Source: GCA-2861595 sp035526335 (GTDB lineage: Bacteria; Actinomycetota; Acidimicrobiia; Acidimicrobiales; GCA-2861595). From it: a stretch of 64,000 nt of DNA. Location: assembly GCA_035526335.1 (NCBI GenBank), contig DATLCN010000003.1:1-64000 (forward strand). Reading direction: 5' to 3'. This document shows, piece after piece, positions 51,782 through 59,012 of the stretch (its first letter is position 1; each line of letters begins with the position of its first letter). The notes under the pieces were generated by a model. That model made no database searches and was not told where the DNA came from. It was given only the letters and a program-made list of their open reading frames with translations. A program made the position numbers and the translations under genes.

Positions 51782-52807
51782 ATGCCTGACGCGCAGCGCG
51801 ACGACGAGCTCATGGCCCGGGCCATGGCGCTGGCCGCCGTCGTCCGGAGCACGACCTCGCCCAATCCCTGGGTCGGCTGCGTCGTCGCCACCCCCGACGG
51901 GGCCACCTTCGAGGGCGCCACACAGCCACCAGGCGGCGCCCACGCCGAGATCGTGGCCCTGGCCGCGGCCGGCGACCACGCGGCCGGCGCCACCCTCTAT
52001 TCCACTCTCGAGCCCTGCGCCCATCACGGGCGCACTCCTCCGTGCACCGACGCCATCCTGGAGGCGGGGATCTCTCGGGTCGTCGTGGCCGTCGGCGACC
52101 CCGACCCCCTGGTCGAGGGCAAGGGTCTCGACCAGCTACGTCAGGCCGGCGTCACCGTCGAGGTGGGTCTTCGTGAGCAGCAGGTCAGGCTGCAACTGCA
52201 GCCCTACCTCAAGCACCGCACGACCGGCCGGCCCTGGGTGGTACTCAAGCTGGCTGCCACCCTTGACGGCCGCACCGCCGCCCCCGACGGCACCAGCCGG
52301 TGGATCACGGGCCGGTCGGCCCGCGACGACGCCCACCGCCTCAGGTCCGAGAGCGACGCCGTGCTCGTCGGCGCCGGCACCGTCCGGGCCGACGACCCCG
52401 CCCTCACCGTCCGGACCGACGACCCCGCCCTCACCGTCCGGACCGTCGACGGCCGGCGGCCCCAGCGGGTCGTCCTGGGCACCGCCGGCGCCGGCGCCAG
52501 GGTGCATCCCGCGTTGGAGCTGAACGGCGACCTGGGCGACGTCCTCGACGACCTCGGCCAGCGCGGGATCCTCCAGCTGCTGGTGGAGGGTGGCGCCGGC
52601 GTCGCCCACGGATTCCATACCGCCGGCCTCGTCGACCGCTACGTCTTCTACATGGCGCCGGCCCTGCTGGGGGGCGACGACGGCCGCCCCATGTTCGCCG
52701 GCGCCGGCGCGCCCACCATCGACGACGCCTGGCGCGGTCGCATCGTCGAGGTGACCACACTCGGCCCGGACCTGCGCATCGACCTGGAACGGACCGGCAC
52801 CAACTGA
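51782..52807 (+). CDS. ribD: Bifunctional riboflavin deaminase-reductase RibD
   Basis: Deaminates and reduces pyrimidine intermediates of riboflavin synthesis. 341 aa. N-terminal cytidine-deaminase-type domain with GGAHAEIVALAAAG and LEPCAHHGRTPPC zinc ligands; C-terminal NADPH reductase (RPWVVLKLAATLDGRTAAPD, VLVGAGTVRADDPALTVR, GILQLLVEGGAGVAHGF). A perfect 27-base duplication gives DDPALTVRT twice in the reductase domain. Reductase normally has one such stretch, so the extra nine residues are an insertion next to the active-site loop. First gene of ribD-ribE-ribBA-ribH. Confidence 0.92.
   Translation: MPDAQRDDELMARAMALAAVVRSTTSPNPWVGCVVATPDGATFEGATQPPGGAHAEIVALAAAGDHAAGATLYSTLEPCAHHGRTPPCTDAILEAGISRVVVAVGDPDPLVEGKGLDQLRQAGVTVEVGLREQQVRLQLQPYLKHRTTGRPWVVLKLAATLDGRTAAPDGTSRWITGRSARDDAHRLRSESDAVLVGAGTVRADDPALTVRTDDPALTVRTVDGRRPQRVVLGTAGAGARVHPALELNGDLGDVLDDLGQRGILQLLVEGGAGVAHGFHTAGLVDRYVFYMAPALLGGDDGRPMFAGAGAPTIDDAWRGRIVEVTTLGPDLRIDLERTGTN
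52391..52444 (+). repeat. Perfect 27-bp tandem duplication within ribD
   Basis: GACGACCCCGCCCTCACCGT plus CCGGACC is present twice in a row, in frame, duplicating DDPALTVRT. Its perfection suggests a recent event or selection. Confidence 0.9.
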
Positions 52808-53379
52808 TGTTCACCGGCCTCGTCGAGGAATTGGGCCATGTCCGGTCCCGTGGGGACAGCCGCTTCACCTTCGACGCGGTGATCGTGCTCGACGGGCTTC
52901 GCCCCGGCGACTCCGTGGCCCACAACGGCTGTTGCCTCACCGTGGTGGAGATCGGCGAGGGTTGGTACGGCGTCGAAGTGGTCGAGGAGACCCTCGCCCG
53001 CACCAACCTCGGGGCCATGGCGGAAAACGACCCCGTGAACCTCGAGCGCCCTCTCAAGGCCGGCGGCCGCCTCGGAGGTCATCTGGTGCAGGGGCACGTC
53101 GACGCCGTGGGCCGGATCGTCAGCGCCGCCCCCCAACTGGAGATCCGAATGCCCCAGGAGCTCACCCGCTATGTCGTGGAGAAGGGTTCGATAGCGGTGG
53201 ACGGTGTCAGCCTCACGGTCGCCAAGGTCCTGCCCGACGGGTTCACCGCCGCCGTCGTCCCCCACACCGCCGCCGCCACCACCCTCGGCCTGAAGGTCCC
53301 GGGCGACACGGTCAACCTCGAGGTGGACCTGGTGGCCAAGTACGTCGAGCGCCTGCTGGTAGGAACCACAGAGCAATGA
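52807..53379 (+). CDS. ribE: Riboflavin synthase, alpha subunit
   Basis: Dismutates two lumazines to riboflavin. 190 aa with the two similar barrel halves: MFTGLVEELGHVRS, SVAHNGCCLTVVEIGEGW, ETLARTNLG, then LGGHLVQGHVDAVGRI and SIAVDGVSLTVAKV. ATG 52807 overlaps the ribD stop by one base; a four-base ATGA overlap with ribBA follows. Confidence 0.95.
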   Translation: MFTGLVEELGHVRSRGDSRFTFDAVIVLDGLRPGDSVAHNGCCLTVVEIGEGWYGVEVVEETLARTNLGAMAENDPVNLERPLKAGGRLGGHLVQGHVDAVGRIVSAAPQLEIRMPQELTRYVVEKGSIAVDGVSLTVAKVLPDGFTAAVVPHTAAATTLGLKVPGDTVNLEVDLVAKYVERLLVGTTEQ

Positions 53380-54596
53380 CCGGGTTCGCCGACATCGAGA
53401 AGGCCATCGCCGCCATCGCCGGCGGCGACATGATCGTGGTCGTCGACGATCAGGACCGCGAGAACGAGGGCGACCTGATCCTGGCCGCGGAGCACGCCAC
53501 ACCGGAGAAGATCGCTTTCTTCGTGCGCCACACCTCCGGCGTGATCTGCATGCCGATGGAGGGCGACCGGCTCGACCGGCTCGGCCTGCCCCTGATGGTG
53601 GTGAACAACACCGAGTCCCAGCGCACCGCCTTCACCGTGAGCGTGGACTACCGCCCCGGCACCAGCACCGGCATCTCCGCCGCCGACCGTGCCACCACCA
53701 TCCTGGCCCTGATCGACCCGGCCACCGATCCTGCCGACCTGGCCAAGCCCGGCCACATCTTCCCCCTGCGCTACCGCACCGGTGGTGTCCTCAAGCGGGC
53801 CGGCCACACCGAGGCGGCGGTGGACCTGGCCCGGGCCGCCGGCCTGGTCCCGGCCGGCGTGCTGTGCGAGGTGGTCAAGGACGACGGCGAGATGGCCCGC
53901 CTGCCCGATTTGGAGGCCTTCACCCGGGAGCACGGCCTGCTCCTCATCTCCATCGCCGACCTCATCCGCTACCGGCGCCAGAACGACAAGCTGGTCAAGC
54001 GGGTGTCCGAGGCCAGGATCCCCACCGCCTATGGCGACTTCACCTGCTACGCCTACGAGTCGGTCATCAACGGCGACCAGCACGTGGCCTTCGTCAAAGG
54101 GGCGGTGCAAGGGGAGAGCAACGTGCTCGTCCGGGTGCACAGCGAGTGCCTCACGGGCGACGTCTTCGGCTCCAGGCGGTGCGACTGCGGATGGCAGCTG
54201 GAAGCGGCCATCAAGCGGGTGGCCGAGGAGGGGCTCGGCGTGGTCGTGTACCTGCGGGGACACGAGGGCAGGGGCATCGGGCTGGCCCACAAGCTGGCCG
54301 CCTATGCCCTCCAGGAGCAGGGCCGGGACACGGTAGACGCCAACCTCGACCTCGGCCTGCCCGTCGACAGCCGCGAGTACGGCATCGGGGCGCAGATCCT
54401 CGTCGACCTCGGGATCACCACCATGCGCTACCTGACCAACAACCCCGCCAAGTACGGTGGGCTCGACGGTTTCGGCCTCGAGATGGTCGAGCGGGTGCCG
54501 CTGGAATCGGCGCCCAACTCCCACAACCACGCGTATCTCCGGACCAAGAGGGACCGGATGGGCCACTACCTGGAGGGCCTCGATGACGACCTATGA
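53376..54596 (+). CDS. ribBA: Bifunctional DHBP synthase / GTP cyclohydrolase II
   Basis: Makes both riboflavin precursors. 406 aa. RibB domain (1-200): VDDQDRENEGDLILAAEHAT, RTAFTVSVDYRPGTSTGISA, RYRTGGVLKRAGHTEAAVDL; RibA domain (205-406): three zinc Cys in SECLTGDVFGSRRCDCGWQL and catalytic YLRGHEGRGIGLAHKLAAYA with the RTKRDRMGH tail. Overlaps ribH by 14 bases. Confidence 0.95.
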   Translation: MTGFADIEKAIAAIAGGDMIVVVDDQDRENEGDLILAAEHATPEKIAFFVRHTSGVICMPMEGDRLDRLGLPLMVVNNTESQRTAFTVSVDYRPGTSTGISAADRATTILALIDPATDPADLAKPGHIFPLRYRTGGVLKRAGHTEAAVDLARAAGLVPAGVLCEVVKDDGEMARLPDLEAFTREHGLLLISIADLIRYRRQNDKLVKRVSEARIPTAYGDFTCYAYESVINGDQHVAFVKGAVQGESNVLVRVHSECLTGDVFGSRRCDCGWQLEAAIKRVAEEGLGVVVYLRGHEGRGIGLAHKLAAYALQEQGRDTVDANLDLGLPVDSREYGIGAQILVDLGITTMRYLTNNPAKYGGLDGFGLEMVERVPLESAPNSHNHAYLRTKRDRMGHYLEGLDDDL

Positions 54597-55149
54597 GGGT
54601 GGGCAGAGGGGTGATGGAACGCGCATCGCCGTCGTCTGCAGCCGGTTCAACGAGTCGATCACCGAGCGCCTCCTGGCCGGCGCCCTCGACGGGCTGCGGG
54701 GCGCGGGCGTCGACGACGGATCGATCACCGTGACCTGGGTACCTGGAGCCTTCGAGTTGCCCCTGGCCGCCCTCCGCCTCGCCGGCTCCGGTGAGTTCGA
54801 CGCCGTCGTGTGCCTCGGTGCCGTCGTCCGCGGCGCCACCGGCCATTACGAGCAGGTGGCGGGCCAGTGCGCAGCGGGGATACAGCGGGCGCAGATGGAC
54901 ACCGGGGTCCCGGTGATATTCGGGGTCCTCACCACCGACACAGTCGACCAGGCACTCGAGCGGGCCGGCGCCGGTGCCGGCGAGGCAGCCGGCTACGCCC
55001 GCACCGAGCACACTGAAGCCGAAGTTGCCCGGACGCCGGCCGGTGCCTCCGGCTCTCCGCCGCTCTCCAACAAGGGGTTCGAGGCGGCCATGGCCGCCCT
55101 GGAGATGTGCGACCTTCTCCGCCAGCTGCCCAAGAGCCCGCGGGCCTGA
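54583..55149 (+). CDS. ribH: Lumazine synthase with an unusual internal insertion
   Basis: Condenses dihydroxybutanone phosphate with the pyrimidine to give lumazine. 188 aa, about 30 longer than usual. Conserved: VVCSRFNESITERLL, VPGAFELPLA, CLGAVVRGATGHYEQVAGQC (catalytic His88) and GVLTTDTVDQALERAG. Where the family continues with (K)xGNKGxEAAxAALEM, about 30 residues (131-162, A/G/E/T/P-rich) are inserted before NKGFEAAMAALEM. The insert falls near the phosphate-binding loop. ATG 54583 has GGAGG six bases upstream. Confidence 0.9.
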   Translation: MTTYEGGQRGDGTRIAVVCSRFNESITERLLAGALDGLRGAGVDDGSITVTWVPGAFELPLAALRLAGSGEFDAVVCLGAVVRGATGHYEQVAGQCAAGIQRAQMDTGVPVIFGVLTTDTVDQALERAGAGAGEAAGYARTEHTEAEVARTPAGASGSPPLSNKGFEAAMAALEMCDLLRQLPKSPRA

Positions 55150-55172
55150 GCGGCACGGCCACCGCTACCGAC

Positions 55173-56048
55173 ATGCTGCGCCTCGTGCTGCCGAAAGGCT
55201 CACTCGAAGCCGCCACTCTCGAGCTCTTCGAGGCGGCCGACCTGCCGGTTCGCCGGAGCTCCTCGGTCGACTACCGCGCCACCATCCCAGATCCCCGGAT
55301 CGTCGACGTGCGGATCCTCCGGCCCCAGGAGATCCCCCGCTACATCGCCGAGGGCCTCTTCGACCTCGGCATCACCGGCCGCGACTGGATCGAGGAGACG
55401 GCCAGCGACGTGATCTCGCTGGGCGAGCTGCACTACTCGAAGGCGACGGCCCGCCCGGTCCAGGTGGTACTGGCCGTAGCCGAGGAGTCCCCGGTGGAGA
55501 CGGTGTCCGACCTGCCGGCCGGCGCCCGCGTCCACACCGAGTATCCCGGGCTGACCCGGCGCTACCTGGAGAAGCACGGGGTCGAGGGCGAGGTCACGCT
55601 GTCCTACGGCGCCACCGAGGCCAAGGTGCCCGAGATCGCCGACGCCGTGGTCGAGATCACCGAGACCGGCCGGGCCCTCAAGGCTGCCGGCCTGCGCATC
55701 GTGGACACTGTGCTGGTGTCCTTCACCGAGCTGATCGCCAACCCGGTGGCCTGCCAGGACCCGGCCAAGCGCCACGCCATGGACCAGGTGCTGACCCTGC
55801 TCCAGGGCACGCTCGAGGCACGGGGCAAGGTGCTGGTGAAGCTGAACGTCTCCGAGGCCGACCTGGCCGGCGTCATCGCCATCCTCCCCGCCCTGCGTTC
55901 CCCGAGCGTCTCCAAGCTGTTCGACGAGGACGCCTACGCGGTGGAGACGGTGGTCCCGAAGGCCGACATCAACACGCTCATCCCGGCGCTGAAGGACCAC
56001 GGGGCCAGCGACATCATCGAGCTACCGCTGGCCAAGATCGTCCATTGA
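55173..56048 (+). CDS. hisG: ATP phosphoribosyltransferase, long form
   Basis: First step of histidine synthesis, feedback-inhibited. 291 aa, the long form with a C-terminal PII/ACT-like regulatory domain (about 210-291). Motifs: LRLVLPKGSLEAATLELFEA, DLGITGRDWIEET, DAVVEITETGRALKAAGL and KRHAMDQVLTLLQGTLEARG. ATG 55173 follows ribH by 23 bases. Other his genes are not in this window; hisG stands alone after the rib operon. Confidence 0.94.
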   Translation: MLRLVLPKGSLEAATLELFEAADLPVRRSSSVDYRATIPDPRIVDVRILRPQEIPRYIAEGLFDLGITGRDWIEETASDVISLGELHYSKATARPVQVVLAVAEESPVETVSDLPAGARVHTEYPGLTRRYLEKHGVEGEVTLSYGATEAKVPEIADAVVEITETGRALKAAGLRIVDTVLVSFTELIANPVACQDPAKRHAMDQVLTLLQGTLEARGKVLVKLNVSEADLAGVIAILPALRSPSVSKLFDEDAYAVETVVPKADINTLIPALKDHGASDIIELPLAKIVH

Positions 56049-56248
56049 GCGGGGGCCGCGGCCGGGTGGCCGAGTTCGACGACCACAAGGGCTATGGCTG
56101 GATCGAGGATTCAGCCGGCCGGCGCCTCTTCTTCCACTGCACCGCCATCGCCGATGGCTCACGCACCATCACCGCCGGCGCGAGTGTCGCCTTCGAGGTG
56201 GTCGAGGGCCGGATGGGCGCCGAGGCCACCGACATCTCCGCGGCCTGA
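56045..56248 (+). CDS. Small cold-shock-domain RNA-binding protein
   Basis: A 67-aa OB-fold protein with both RNP motifs: KGYGWIED (RNP1) and LFFHCTAI (RNP2), then a shortened C-terminal half. It is shorter and more acidic than CspA. TTG 56045 overlaps the hisG stop (TTGA), while GTG 56066 starts at the first beta strand. It is too short for automatic callers and lies directly behind hisG, suggesting co-transcription. Confidence 0.75.
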   Translation: MSGGRGRVAEFDDHKGYGWIEDSAGRRLFFHCTAIADGSRTITAGASVAFEVVEGRMGAEATDISAA

Positions 56249-56266
56249 GGGGCCGCCAGAGGCCCC
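56249..56266. terminator. Hairpin between convergent cold-shock and DUF1844 genes
   Basis: GGGGCC and GGCCCC around a six-base loop directly after the stop codon; the DUF1844 gene ends from the opposite strand at 56281. Likely shared terminator without T-run. Confidence 0.4.
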
Positions 56267-56280
56267 TGGGCGGGACGATC

Positions 56281-56691
56281 TCAGCTGGGCTGAGTGCCCG
56301 CCTTCATCTGCACGAAGGCCAGTCGGAGCTGGGTGAGGCCCTCCTTGAGCTGCTCCTCCTCCTGGCCCAGGCGGCCGGCGAGGCCCTCCACGACGGCTCC
56401 GAGGGCGTCGATGGCGAGCTGGGCCTGGGCCAGCTGGGGCGGCGTGAGCGACAGGTGCAGCGCGGCGAGCTCGAACAGCCCGTAGGCGTGATTGGCCACG
56501 ACCAGCTCGGCGGGCGTCTCGGCCAGCTGGCGGCGCAGCTCGAGCATCTTCGCCTCCATCTCGGCCTCGGTCGGCTCAGGCCCGCTGCCCCGGCCGGTCG
56601 GTGCGCCCGCCGGCGGGGGCGGGGGCGAGGCGGGAGGTGGCTCGGCGCCGCCGACCGGCCGTTCTCCGCCGGGTGTCCAGATGGTGCTCAT
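56281..56691 (-). CDS. DUF1844-family protein
   Basis: A 136-aa protein: a proline/glycine-rich N-terminal half (about 1-50), then the DUF1844 helical domain (ELVVANHAYGLFELAALHL, LAQAQLAIDALGAVVEGLAG, LRLAFVQM). It is typically located beside infC in Actinobacteria and here it is divergent from infC. Function is not established. ATG 56691; a longer in-frame start exists (56751) but lies within the region between the divergent genes. Confidence 0.8.
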   Translation of the reverse strand: MSTIWTPGGERPVGGAEPPPASPPPPPAGAPTGRGSGPEPTEAEMEAKMLELRRQLAETPAELVVANHAYGLFELAALHLSLTPPQLAQAQLAIDALGAVVEGLAGRLGQEEEQLKEGLTQLRLAFVQMKAGTQPS

Positions 56692-56796
56692 CGCTGGTAC
56701 CCTAACCACAAACCAAGAACGGGAAGCGGGGCCAGAACCATCGGTCCCCACCCGGCCATCCGATCCGTCGGGCGTGCCGGGTCGAATGGCCGCCAG

Positions 56797-56841
56797 GGGC
56801 GGGCGTTGCTTCCGACGCCTGCCCTTGGCGCGTCAAGGGCA
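56797..56841 (+). promoter_or_regulatory. Two mutually exclusive hairpins in the infC leader
   Basis: Hairpin A pairs 56797-56806 (GGGCGGGCGT) with 56815-56824 (ACGCCTGCCC), with one G-U pair. Hairpin B pairs 56820-56827 (TGCCCTTG) with 56834-56841 (CAAGGGCA), a perfect 8-bp stem. They share 56820-56824, so only one can form. The infC ribosome site AAGGAG begins seven bases after hairpin B. It resembles an attenuator or translational switch for the infC-rpmI-rplT operon. Confidence 0.55.
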
Positions 56842-56862
56842 CCAATTAAGGAGTGATGCCGC

Positions 56863-57606
56863 ATCGCCGCAGGGACCGCCGCCGAGACCAGGATCAACGA
56901 CCGGATCAGAGCTCGTGAGGTGCGTCTCATAGACGCAGACGGGGCGCAATTGGGGATCAAGACGCTTCCCGACGCCCTGCTCATCGCTCGAGATGCTGAT
57001 CTGGATCTGGTGGAGGTGGCACCGATGGCCAATCCTCCGGTGTGTCGGATCATGGACTACAGCCGGTTCAAGTACGAGACCGAGCAGAAGGCCAAGGAGT
57101 CGAGGCGCAAGACCACCAACATCAGCGTCAAGGAGATGAAGTACCGGCCGAAGATCGGGCCCGGGGACTTCGAGACGAAGACACGTCAGGTGGCCAAGTT
57201 CCTCGGGCAGGGCCACAAGGTGAAGATCACGATCATGTTCCGCGGCCGTGAGATGAGCCATCAGGAGCTGGGCCTGAAGATCCTCAACCGGGTAGCCGAG
57301 GAGGTCGGTCCGATGGCCAAGGTTGAGCAGTCCCCCAAGGTCGACGGTCGCAACATGGTGATGATCCTCGGTCCCGACAAGAGAGCCAAGCCACCGGCCC
57401 CGCCCGCGGCATCCAGCGCCAACGGTTCGACACCCCCGCCAACAGCCGGGGAAGCGGCTGCCGCAGCACCGCCGGCAGAGCAAGAGTTGCCGGCGTCGCC
57501 GGCAACAGAGCACACGGCGCCGGCGGAGCCGGCACCGACCGAACAACCAGCACCGCCAGAAGATGTCCCGGAGACCGCCGTACCAGTAGCCACGCAGGAG
57601 GCCTGA
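56863..57606 (+). CDS. infC: Translation initiation factor IF-3 (ATC start)
   Basis: Keeps 30S free and checks the start codon. 247 aa. N-domain RINDRIRAREVRLIDADGAQ and VEVAPMANPPVCRIMDYSRF; C-domain KEMKYRPKIGPGDFETKTRQ and HKVKITIMFRGREMSHQE; then an Ala/Pro/Thr/Glu-rich tail of about 70 residues. The conserved N-terminus is encoded upstream of GTG 56920, where no ATG, GTG, TTG or CTG occurs in frame between the stop at 56854 and that point; ATC 56863, nine bases after AAGGAG, is the likely start. IF-3 genes with AUU-type starts autoregulate through start-codon discrimination. Confidence 0.9.
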   Translation: MAAGTAAETRINDRIRAREVRLIDADGAQLGIKTLPDALLIARDADLDLVEVAPMANPPVCRIMDYSRFKYETEQKAKESRRKTTNISVKEMKYRPKIGPGDFETKTRQVAKFLGQGHKVKITIMFRGREMSHQELGLKILNRVAEEVGPMAKVEQSPKVDGRNMVMILGPDKRAKPPAPPAASSANGSTPPPTAGEAAAAAPPAEQELPASPATEHTAPAEPAPTEQPAPPEDVPETAVPVATQEA

Positions 57607-57609
57607 GCA

Positions 57610-57804
57610 ATGCCCAAGATGAAGACCGACCGGGGCGCGGCCAAGCGCTTCAAGGTCACCGGTACCGGCAAGATCATGCGCCGCAAGGCCTTCCGCGCCC
57701 ACCTTCTGGAGAAGAAGTCGTCTGTCCGTACCCGCAGGCTGGGACGCGAGGCCGAGCTCACCGGGGGCGACCGCAAGCAGATCAAGCGACTACTGGGCCT
57801 CTGA
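57610..57804 (+). CDS. rpmI: Ribosomal protein bL35
   Basis: 64-aa basic 50S protein: KMKTDRGAAKRFKVTGTGKI at the start and RKQIKRLLGL at the end are typical. Three bases after infC in the standard order infC-rpmI-rplT. Confidence 0.95.
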   Translation: MPKMKTDRGAAKRFKVTGTGKIMRRKAFRAHLLEKKSSVRTRRLGREAELTGGDRKQIKRLLGL

Positions 57805-57846
57805 GCCCGCGGCAAGCAACGAGAGCCCAGGAACGAGGGAGCACAC

Positions 57847-58203
57847 ATGGCAAGGGTCAAACGCGCGGTACACGCCCGCAAGCACCGCAAGGCGGTTCTG
57901 GAGCAGGCGCAGGGGTACTACGGCAACAAGAGCCGCAGCTTCCGCGCCGCCAACGAGCAGGTCATGCATTCACTGCAGTACGCCCGGCGGGATCGTCGGG
58001 CGAAGAAGGGCGACTTCCGCCAGCTCTGGATCCAGCGCATCAACGCCGCAGCCAGGCAGAACGGCATGAGCTACAGCCGGTTCATCTCCGGGCTGCGGGT
58101 GGCGGAGATCGACGTCGACCGGAAGGTTCTGGCCGATCTCGCCGTCACCGATCCCGCCGCCTTCGCCGGACTGGTCAAGCTGGCTTCGGAGGCCGGGAGC
58201 TGA
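57847..58203 (+). CDS. rplT: Ribosomal protein bL20
   Basis: 118-aa 23S-binding assembly protein, known elsewhere to autoregulate its operon. Signature: RVKRAVHARKHRKAVLEQAQ, YYGNKSRSFRAANEQVMHSL and NGMSYSRFISGLRVAEIDVD. Its stop overlaps the proposed CTG start of the next gene. Confidence 0.95.
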   Translation: MARVKRAVHARKHRKAVLEQAQGYYGNKSRSFRAANEQVMHSLQYARRDRRAKKGDFRQLWIQRINAAARQNGMSYSRFISGLRVAEIDVDRKVLADLAVTDPAAFAGLVKLASEAGS

Positions 58204-59012
58204 GCAGAGAGCTTCTGGGTTTCCGAAGCCCGAAGGTCCAGCACCTGCGCCGCCTGGTCAGCCGTCGGCCCGTGCGGGAGCAGGAGCACACCTTCGTGGT
58301 GGAGGGGACCAAAGCTCTTCGCGAAGCTCTCGATTCGGGTGCGAAGATCCACGCCGTCTACGCCGCTCCAGCTGCCCCACCCGACATCGTCGAGCAGGCG
58401 GTGGCCGCTGGTGCCGTCGTCCACCACGTCGAGTCCGGGGTGGTCGAGCGGGTGGCACCGACGGTGACTCCGCAGCCGGTCCTGGCCGTGGCCGAGCAGG
58501 TCCACGTCGGCCTCGACGCGCTGGCGGATGCAAGCCTGCTCGTGATCGCGGTCGACATCGCCGATCCCGGGAACCTCGGCAGCGTCATGCGCAGCGCCGA
58601 GGCCGCCGGTGCCGCCGGTGTGGTGTGTTGCGGCTCCTCGGTGGACGTCTACAACCCCAAGACCGTCCGCGCCTCCGCCGGGGCCATGTTCCACCTGCGC
58701 GTCGCCGTGGCGGGGGATCCCGTCGAGGTGCTGCACCGCGTAGGAGGATGGGGCGTGCTCCGTCTGGGTGCAGTCGCACGGGGAGGCACCGACCACACCG
58801 AGGTCGACCTGTGCCGGCGTGTGGCGCTGGTCATCGGGAGCGAGGCTGCCGGCCTGGCCCCCGAGGTGCTCGAGGAGGGCGTCGACCAGCTCGTCACCAT
58901 CCCGATGTCCGGACAGGCCGAGTCGCTCAACGCCGGCGTGGCCGCCGCCGTGTTGTGCTTCGAGGTGGCCCGTCAGCGCAGGGCACAGGAGGTTCTCGCC
59001 GGTGGATCTTGA
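58200..59012 (+). CDS. TrmH/SpoU-family RNA 2'-O-methyltransferase
   Basis: SPOUT-fold methyltransferase acting on rRNA or tRNA. Motif 1 IADPGNLGSVMRSAEAAG, motif 2 LVIGSEAAGLAPEV, motif 3 PMSGQAESLNAGVAAAVLCF. The first GTG (58272) would start inside the N-terminal substrate domain. The conserved region FRSPKVQHLRRLVSRRP lies upstream, so translation probably starts at CTG 58200, which overlaps the rplT stop (CTGA). Product about 270 aa; the exact target base is unknown. Overlaps the histidine-kinase gene by 11 bases. Confidence 0.8.
   Translation: MSRELLGFRSPKVQHLRRLVSRRPVREQEHTFVVEGTKALREALDSGAKIHAVYAAPAAPPDIVEQAVAAGAVVHHVESGVVERVAPTVTPQPVLAVAEQVHVGLDALADASLLVIAVDIADPGNLGSVMRSAEAAGAAGVVCCGSSVDVYNPKTVRASAGAMFHLRVAVAGDPVEVLHRVGGWGVLRLGAVARGGTDHTEVDLCRRVALVIGSEAAGLAPEVLEEGVDQLVTIPMSGQAESLNAGVAAAVLCFEVARQRRAQEVLAGGS

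Noticed and set aside
56856..56858. ATG as the start of infC
   Set aside because: It is out of frame with the conserved IF-3 sequence; only ATC 56863 fits.
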